Below the pieces are notes generated by a model. It searched no databases. It had not been told where the DNA came from and saw only the letters and a program-made list of their open reading frames with translations. This document shows positions 33,447-38,502 of a stretch of DNA of 38,502 nt, piece by piece. The position numbers were made by a program, and so were the translations under genes. The stretch is from Stenotrophomonas sp. (GTDB lineage Bacteria > Pseudomonadota > Gammaproteobacteria > Xanthomonadales > Xanthomonadaceae): the NCBI GenBank assembly GCA_003248565.1, contig QFOV01000004.1, positions 1 through 38,502 of the forward strand, read 5' to 3'. The stretch's first letter is position 1, and each line of letters starts with the position of its first letter.

Positions 33447-35086
33447 GGCCACTACGGCCGCGTTGGCAGGTAAGGCTGCTGTTTGTACTCGGCTGCGCGC
33501 TTGTGGTCGGCTGGCTCAGCCATGCCCGGGTGTTCTGGCAACAGGACGTGGCCAGCTACGATCTGTTGGTGGGCGACTGGGACTACCCGCCCGACCCCCG
33601 CCTGGCGATCATTGCCATCGATGACCGCAGCCTGCAGCAACTTGGGCAGTGGCCGTGGCCACGCAGCACCCATGCGCAGCTGTTGGATCGCCTGCACCAA
33701 GCGGGCGTGGAGCGTGTTGCGTTGGACCTGATGCTCCCCGACGCAGATCGCAGGGATGCCAGCCAGGACAAGGCCTTGGCGGCCGCGATCCACCGCAACG
33801 GGCGGGTCGTGCTGCCGGTACTGGCCGCACCGGCCAGTGACGAAGCGGTACCCGAGGAACTGCTGCCCGTACCCGCCATTGCCAAAGCGGCAGCAACGCT
33901 CGCACACACCGATATCGAAGTGGATGGTGACGGCGTTGCACGCGGCGCCTACCTCAAGGCAGGCATCGGTTCACCACATTGGCCTGCATTGGGTGCCGCA
34001 CTTGCCGGGATCAACGAGCCGCTACCGGGCATGGCCGATCCTTCGCCGCAGACCCTTTCTCCCTATCAATGGCATCGCGATCACTACGTGCGCCTGCGCT
34101 ATGCCGGGCCGCCTGGCAGCTTTCCGCAGATGTCCTATGTCGACGTACTGGACGGCCGGATACCTACCGATCTGCTGAAGGGCCGACTGGTCATCGTCGG
34201 CATGACTGCCAGCGGCATCGCCCCACGCCTGCTCACCCCGACGTCACGCGACAACTGGATGAGCGGCAGCGAATATCAAGCCAATGTCGCCTCCATGCTG
34301 CTGGCCGGCAACGCCATTCGCCCGCTGCCACCGTTGCTGCAGACTGCAATCACCATGGCGCTGGTGGCACTGGGTGCGCTGGGCATCACTTCCGCCATCC
34401 GCCAACGTTGGCTGCTGGGCGCACTGGCCATCCCTGCTCCGATACTGCTGAGCCTGGCTCTGCTCCATGGCGCCAACCTGTGGTTCGCACCCGTTGCGGC
34501 GACCGCGGGCTTCATCGGCATGCTGTTGTTCTGGACGCTATGGCAGATGCGCTACTGGCGCCGCCAAGCCAACCGTGACCCGCTCACCGGCCTGGCCAAC
34601 CGCATGCGCTTTGAGGAGACGCTGCGGCGGGAAACCGATGCCGCGCGCCGTAGCGGCCGTCCCGTGACCCTGCTGCTGATCGATGTGGATCACTTCAAGA
34701 GCTGCAACGACAGCCACGGGCATTACGTCGGTGATCGCCTGCTGCGTTACCTGGGCCGCACCATCGAGGACATGGCGCGGCGTCCGCGCGACCTTGCCGC
34801 GCGCTTCGGTGGAGACGAGTTCGCCCTGATCCTGCCCGACACGCCGCCAGCCGGCGCCGAGCAGCTGGTGCAGAGCTTGATCAACCGTGTACGCCAGCTC
34901 AGCATCCCGATCGACAAGGCCCAGCACAGCAAGACCAGGACCACCGTCACCATCGGTGTTTGCAGCGTGCTGCCCGGTCCCGACGATGGCCCGGCACGCC
35001 TGTTCGAAGCCGCCGACGCTGCCTTGTACCAGGCCAAGCAGGCTGGCCGCGACGGCTACCACATCGCCCCGCCCTGGCCACACTGA
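33443..35086 (+). CDS. CHASE2-domain diguanylate cyclase
   Basis: Membrane sensor that probably makes c-di-GMP. One N-terminal helix (about 10-28) is followed by a periplasmic CHASE2 domain (about 33-285: DWDYPPDPRLAIIAIDDRSL, WPWPRSTHAQLLDRL, GVERVALDLMLPD, LLKGRLVIVGMTASG). Three membrane helices (about 295-368) then precede a cytoplasmic GGDEF domain. The catalytic motif is intact, G456-G-D-E-F460, with DPLTGLANR at the start and DVDHFKSCND for metal binding. RPRD at 447-450, five residues before GGDEF, matches the product-inhibition I-site. CHASE2 is often paired with a FecR-type protein, as here with the overlapping upstream gene. Confidence 0.93.
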   Translation: MRPLRPRWQVRLLFVLGCALVVGWLSHARVFWQQDVASYDLLVGDWDYPPDPRLAIIAIDDRSLQQLGQWPWPRSTHAQLLDRLHQAGVERVALDLMLPDADRRDASQDKALAAAIHRNGRVVLPVLAAPASDEAVPEELLPVPAIAKAAATLAHTDIEVDGDGVARGAYLKAGIGSPHWPALGAALAGINEPLPGMADPSPQTLSPYQWHRDHYVRLRYAGPPGSFPQMSYVDVLDGRIPTDLLKGRLVIVGMTASGIAPRLLTPTSRDNWMSGSEYQANVASMLLAGNAIRPLPPLLQTAITMALVALGALGITSAIRQRWLLGALAIPAPILLSLALLHGANLWFAPVAATAGFIGMLLFWTLWQMRYWRRQANRDPLTGLANRMRFEETLRRETDAARRSGRPVTLLLIDVDHFKSCNDSHGHYVGDRLLRYLGRTIEDMARRPRDLAARFGGDEFALILPDTPPAGAEQLVQSLINRVRQLSIPIDKAQHSKTRTTVTIGVCSVLPGPDDGPARLFEAADAALYQAKQAGRDGYHIAPPWPH

Positions 35087-35144
35087 ATCCTTCCATACGC
35101 ATGCGAATGCTAGACTCCGGTTCCCCTGTCAGTCCGCATCCGCA

Positions 35145-35606
35145 ATGAAAGCCAGCCTGTTCCGCCGCGGCATCAACCTGTGGCCTCCGTTCCTGTTTGC
35201 CGGCATCCACGTTACCACCATCAGCGCCGACTACCGATACGTGCGGGTCGAGCTGCGGCAGCGGCCGTGGAACGTGAACTACGTGCGCACCCATTTCGGC
35301 GGCAGCCTGTTCGCCATGACCGACCCGTTCTGGATGTTGTGCCTGCTGCAGAACATGGGCAGCCGCTACTTCGTCTGGGACAAGGCCGGCACCATCGAGT
35401 TCCTCAAGCCCGGCCGTGGCGTGGTGTGGACCGAGTTCCGGCTCGATGACGCCACCCTCGACGAAGTGAGGGCGGCGACCGCCAATGGCGACAAGTACCT
35501 GCACTGGTTCGAGAATGATGTCCTCGATGCCAGCGGCGAGGTAGTAGCGCGCGTGCGCAAGCAGGTCTATGTGCGGCTCAAGCCCGACGCCCGCAAGCCG
35601 GATTGA
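35145..35606 (+). CDS. DUF4442 hotdog-fold protein
   Basis: A 153-residue soluble protein of the DUF4442 family, related to acyl-CoA thioesterases of the hotdog superfamily. Seen are M-K-A-S-L-F-R-R-G-I-N-L-W-P-P-F, a block GIHVTTISADYRYVRVEL, and NYVRTHFGGSLFAMTDPFWM, which corresponds to the hotdog central helix region. The substrate is unknown. The longer frame upstream lies inside the GGDEF gene and lacks family similarity, so ATG 35145 is used. An extended -10-like TG-C-TAGACT (35108-35116) lies 28 bases upstream. It is 58 bp after the GGDEF gene, so shared transcription is also possible. Confidence 0.85.
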   Translation: MKASLFRRGINLWPPFLFAGIHVTTISADYRYVRVELRQRPWNVNYVRTHFGGSLFAMTDPFWMLCLLQNMGSRYFVWDKAGTIEFLKPGRGVVWTEFRLDDATLDEVRAATANGDKYLHWFENDVLDASGEVVARVRKQVYVRLKPDARKPD

Positions 35607-35685
35607 GGCAGGGCAGCAACACAGATTTCTCTGAACGCAGCCGTTCCAGCGTTCAGCGGCGCACATACGGAAGACACCCGAACGC

Positions 35686-35691
35686 TACAAT
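35686..35691 (+). promoter_or_regulatory. -10 box at leaderless spacing before the DUF502 gene
   Basis: TACAAT (5 of 6) ends six bases before the ATG at 35698, so a normally placed start site is the A of the ATG. No Shine-Dalgarno is present between them. The -35 is weak. Confidence 0.5.
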
Positions 35692-35697
35692 TCGCGG

Positions 35698-36375
35698 ATG
35701 TCGCCTGAAGCCGTCTCCCCCGCCCCCCGTCCCTCCCTGCAACGTCTTTTCCTCACCGGCCTGCTGACCCTGCTGCCGATCTGGTTGACCTGGGTGGTCG
35801 TCAAATTCGTGTTCGTCCTGCTCTCGGGCATCAGCAGCCCGTTGATCGTGCCGTTGTCCGAGCGCATTGCCGCCTCGTTCCCGGACTACCTGGGCTGGAT
35901 CAAGGTCGAATGGATGCAGGACATCACCGCCCTGCTGGCCACCTTGCTGGTGATCCTGCTGGTCGGCATCCTCAGCCGCCGGGTGATCGGCCAACAGCTG
36001 CTGCGCTGGTTCGGCGCGGTGATCCGGCGCATCCCCCTGGCCAGCATCATCTATGACAGCGCCAAGAAGCTGCTGGACATCCTGCAGACCAAGCCCGGCA
36101 GCACCCAGCGTGTGGTGCTGATCGACTTCCCGCACCGGGACATGAAGTCCATCGGTCTGGTCACCCGGGTGCTCAAGGAGCAGGGCACCGGCCGCGAACT
36201 GGCCGCCGTGTATGTGCCCACCACCCCCAACCCGACCTCCGGCTACCTGGAGATCGTCCCGGTGGAGATGCTCACCCCCACCGACTGGACCGTGGACCAG
36301 GCCATGAGCTTCATCATTTCCGGCGGTGCGGTCGCCCCGGACAGCGTGCCATTCACCCGCTCCGCCGACCGGTAA
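35698..36375 (+). CDS. DUF502-family membrane protein
   Basis: A 225-residue protein of the DUF502 family, widespread in bacteria with no agreed function. Two membrane helices are clear (about 16-42: LFLTGLLTLLPIWLTWVVVKF; about 80-98: LLATLLVILLVGIL), followed by a soluble C-terminal domain with IPLASIIYDSAKKLLDIL, the family mark YVPTTPNPTSGYLEIVP and DQAMSFIISGG. The start is set by the family N-terminus and the adjacent -10 box. It is followed by a strong hairpin (36382-36417). Confidence 0.9.
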   Translation: MSPEAVSPAPRPSLQRLFLTGLLTLLPIWLTWVVVKFVFVLLSGISSPLIVPLSERIAASFPDYLGWIKVEWMQDITALLATLLVILLVGILSRRVIGQQLLRWFGAVIRRIPLASIIYDSAKKLLDILQTKPGSTQRVVLIDFPHRDMKSIGLVTRVLKEQGTGRELAAVYVPTTPNPTSGYLEIVPVEMLTPTDWTVDQAMSFIISGGAVAPDSVPFTRSADR

Positions 36376-36381
36376 GCCCGA

Positions 36382-36417
36382 TCCCATGCCTTGCGGTAAT
36401 AACCACAGGGCATGGGA
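36382..36417. other. Stem-loop after the DUF502 gene
   Basis: TCCCATGCC (36382-36390) and GGCATGGGA (36409-36417) form a perfect 9-bp stem around 18 bases that can pair further (GGT/ACC). It lies just after the stop codon, without a T-run, so it is a weak terminator or mRNA stabiliser. Confidence 0.5.
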
Positions 36418-36521
36418 CATAACCTGAGCTGTATCACTGGCGCGTGTTCATCCGCGCCACGACTGGTCGTCACCGCTGATATCGGGCAAGCTCCCGGGTC
36501 GATGTATTTGCGGAACACCTG

Positions 36522-38417
36522 ATGCCTTACAGCCCGTTGCGCCTGCTTGCGCTTGCCATTGCCTCGATCATGACGCTGTCCGTTGCGGCCCCTGCCGACG
36601 CGGCGAAGAAGAAAACCCAGCGCCAGTCAGCGCCGCAGAGCCGCGCCGCCAAGCCCCGCACCACGCCGCGCCCGGCCCCGCGCCGACCGGCCGCAGTGCC
36701 GCTGCCGATCAAGCAGGACAACGCCGCCAAGCTCAACCGCATCTATGACGAGTACTGGGATGCCTCGATGCGGCTGAACCCGTTGCAGGCCACCTTCCAG
36801 GGCGACCAGCGCTACAACGACCAGCTACCCAACTTCCTGTCCGCGGCCTCGCGCCAGCAATCGCATGACTTCATGGTTGAATGGCTGGGCAAGGTCCAGG
36901 CCGTCGGCGCCACCGGCCTGCAGGGCCAGGACCTGCTGAGTTACGAAATCTTCGTGCGTGACGCGCAGGTCTCGCTGGCCGGCGAGCAGTACCCGACCTG
37001 GATGCTGCCGATCAACCAGTACTACAACCTGTCCAGCATCATCGCGGTGCTGGGCTCGGGTGCCGGCGCGCAGCCGTTCCGCACGGTCAAGGACTACGAG
37101 AACTGGTCCAAGCGTTCGCTCGGCATCCCCGCACTGTTCGACCAGGCCATCGCCAACATGCGCGAAGGCAAGGCCGCCGGCGTGGTGCAGCCGCGCGCAC
37201 TGATGGAGAAAGTGCTGCCGCAGCTGGACGCGGTGATCAAACCCACGGCGGAGGAGAGCCTCTTCTGGGGCCCGATCCGCAACATGCCGGAGGACTTTTC
37301 CGCCGAGGACAAGGCCAGGCTCACTGCCGAGTACAAGCGCATGATCGAGAACCGGATCATGCCGGCCTATCGTTCGTTGCGCGGCTTCATCGCCACCGAC
37401 TACATGGCCGCTGCGCGCAGCACCGATGGCATGGCCGCGCTGCCCAATGGCCGCGCCTGGTATGCACACAATGTAGCCAGCAGCACCTCGCCGGCACGCA
37501 CACCTGCCGAGATCCACGCGCTTGGCGAGCAGGAGGTCAAGGACCTGCAGGCCCGCATCGATGCGGTGATGAAACAGGCCAGGATCCGCGGCTCGCAGCA
37601 GAAAGCCTTTACCGCGATGCGCAATGACCGCCAGTTCGTATTCCGCGATGCCAACGCCCTGCTTGCCTACTATGCCGAGACTGGCCGTCGGGTAAACGCA
37701 GCGGTACCCACCCTGTTCAACGAACAGCCCAAGGCCAGCCTGGAAATCAAGGCGGTCGACGCCGAGCGCGCCGCCACCTCCAGCGCCGCCAGCTACCAGC
37801 CGGGCAGCGCCGATGGCCAACAACCCGGCGTGCTCTACGTCAACACCAGCGACCTGCCCTCACGCAAACGCTGGGCAGTGACCATGCAATACCTGCATGA
37901 AGCCATACCCGGCCATCACTACCAGTTGGGCGCACAACAGGAACTGGCCGCCTTGCCACGCTTCCGCCGCCTCGGTGGCGATGTTGCCTATGTCGAAGGC
38001 TGGGGCCTGTACGCCGAATCGCTGGGCCAGGAACTGGGCCTGTACAGCGACCCCTACGACCAGCTCGGCTATCTGCAGACCACCTTGCTGCGCACCGTGC
38101 GCCTGGTCGCCGACACCGGTCTGAATGCCGCCGGCTGGACCCGCCAGCAGGCCACCGAGTACATGGTCAAGAACGCCGACATCCCGGCCGCCGATGCCGC
38201 CTCCGAGGTCGAGCGCTTCATGGCCTTGCCCGGCCAGACCCTGGCCTACCGCGTAGGCGAGATCAAGATCCGCCTGCTGCGTGACAAGGCCAAGGCCGAA
38301 CTCGGTGATCGCTTCGACCCGCGCGAGTTCCATCATGAAATCCTCAAGGACGGTTCCATGCCGCTGGATATCCTTGAAGCCAAGATCGACCGTTGGATCG
38401 CCAGCAAGAAAGCCTGA
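36522..38417 (+). CDS. DUF885-family secreted metallopeptidase-like protein
   Basis: A 631-residue protein with a signal peptide (about 1-28, ending ADAA), a basic Lys/Arg/Pro-rich linker (29-62) and a long DUF885 domain. The putative metal-binding motif is HEAIPGHH at 459-466, followed by VEGWGLYAESLG, which supplies a conserved Glu. The C-terminal GEIKIRLLRDKAKAELGDRFD is also a family mark. DUF885 proteins are treated as zinc carboxypeptidase- or dipeptidase-like enzymes, and Xanthomonadaceae have many. The substrate is unknown. ATG 36522 gives the signal peptide. Confidence 0.9.
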   Translation: MPYSPLRLLALAIASIMTLSVAAPADAAKKKTQRQSAPQSRAAKPRTTPRPAPRRPAAVPLPIKQDNAAKLNRIYDEYWDASMRLNPLQATFQGDQRYNDQLPNFLSAASRQQSHDFMVEWLGKVQAVGATGLQGQDLLSYEIFVRDAQVSLAGEQYPTWMLPINQYYNLSSIIAVLGSGAGAQPFRTVKDYENWSKRSLGIPALFDQAIANMREGKAAGVVQPRALMEKVLPQLDAVIKPTAEESLFWGPIRNMPEDFSAEDKARLTAEYKRMIENRIMPAYRSLRGFIATDYMAAARSTDGMAALPNGRAWYAHNVASSTSPARTPAEIHALGEQEVKDLQARIDAVMKQARIRGSQQKAFTAMRNDRQFVFRDANALLAYYAETGRRVNAAVPTLFNEQPKASLEIKAVDAERAATSSAASYQPGSADGQQPGVLYVNTSDLPSRKRWAVTMQYLHEAIPGHHYQLGAQQELAALPRFRRLGGDVAYVEGWGLYAESLGQELGLYSDPYDQLGYLQTTLLRTVRLVADTGLNAAGWTRQQATEYMVKNADIPAADAASEVERFMALPGQTLAYRVGEIKIRLLRDKAKAELGDRFDPREFHHEILKDGSMPLDILEAKIDRWIASKKA

Positions 38418-38437
38418 TCACCTACCCAGGAGCCACC

Positions 38438-38502
38438 ATGCCACGCTGGAAACCTCGACTCGCCCTGCTCTGCCTGTTCGCGTGCTCCAGCCTGGCCGCT
38501 GC
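38438..38502 (+). CDS. Start of a secreted protein (partial)
   Basis: AGGAG (38428-38432) and ATG 38438 open a frame encoding M-P-R-W-K-P-R-L-A-L-L-C-L-F-A-C-S-S-L-A-A, a Sec-type signal peptide, cut by the window end. It lies 20 bp after the DUF885 gene, so it is probably in the same transcript. The mature protein is not visible, and homology cannot be judged. Confidence 0.7.
   Translation, partial: MPRWKPRLALLCLFACSSLAA

Overview
The window is high-GC Gammaproteobacterial chromosome, most likely Stenotrophomonas or a close Xanthomonadaceae relative. The reasons are the product families (DUF2968, DUF3613 within a Tad locus, LysM-FecR paired with CHASE2-GGDEF), the housekeeping order leuS-lptE-holA-nadD-rsfS-rlmH, and short GTAG-starting palindromes of the kind described in Stenotrophomonas. 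The genus is inferred from gene content only. No insertion sequence, prophage gene or CRISPR array was seen.

Region 1 (1-10.6 kb) is housekeeping. On the minus strand lie leuS, lptE, holA, nadD, rsfS and rlmH (tRNA charging, LPS export, DNA polymerase clamp loading, NAD synthesis, ribosome silencing, 23S rRNA methylation), then tRNA-Asn, and further on maf-rng as a 4-base overlapping pair. Between the two minus-strand blocks sit two plus-strand genes, a secreted SIMPL-domain protein and a TonB-family protein, separated by a terminator and an inverted REP-like pair.

Region 2 (10.6-17.6 kb), all minus strand, is a surface-adhesin module: an AraC-family regulator, a 1372-residue trimeric autotransporter adhesin with 198-bp tandem repeats, a lipoprotein combining a BamE/SmpA-like and an OmpA-like peptidoglycan-binding domain, and a DUF998 membrane protein.

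Region 3 (17.9-29.5 kb), all plus strand, is a complete-looking Tad/Flp type IVc pilus operon: flp, cpaA/tadV, tadE, cpaB/rcpC, cpaC/rcpA secretin, cpaE/tadZ with a degenerate Walker A, cpaF/tadA, tadB, tadC, a TPR lipoprotein (tadD-like), a DUF3613 protein and a 715-residue tadG. Most junctions overlap or are only a few bases long. A DUF2968 protein with its own likely promoter, a strong terminator and a cluster of GTAG palindromes follow.

Region 4 (30.7-38.5 kb, plus strand) holds a CnoX-type thioredoxin/TPR protein, a coupled LysM-FecR / CHASE2-GGDEF pair that looks like an envelope-sensing c-di-GMP module, a DUF4442 protein, a DUF502 membrane protein whose -10 box sits at leaderless spacing, a DUF885 metallopeptidase-like protein, and the first codons of a secreted protein. 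A trimeric adhesin, a Flp pilus and a diguanylate cyclase within about 20 kb suggest a surface-attachment neighbourhood. No regulatory connection between them is shown by the sequence.
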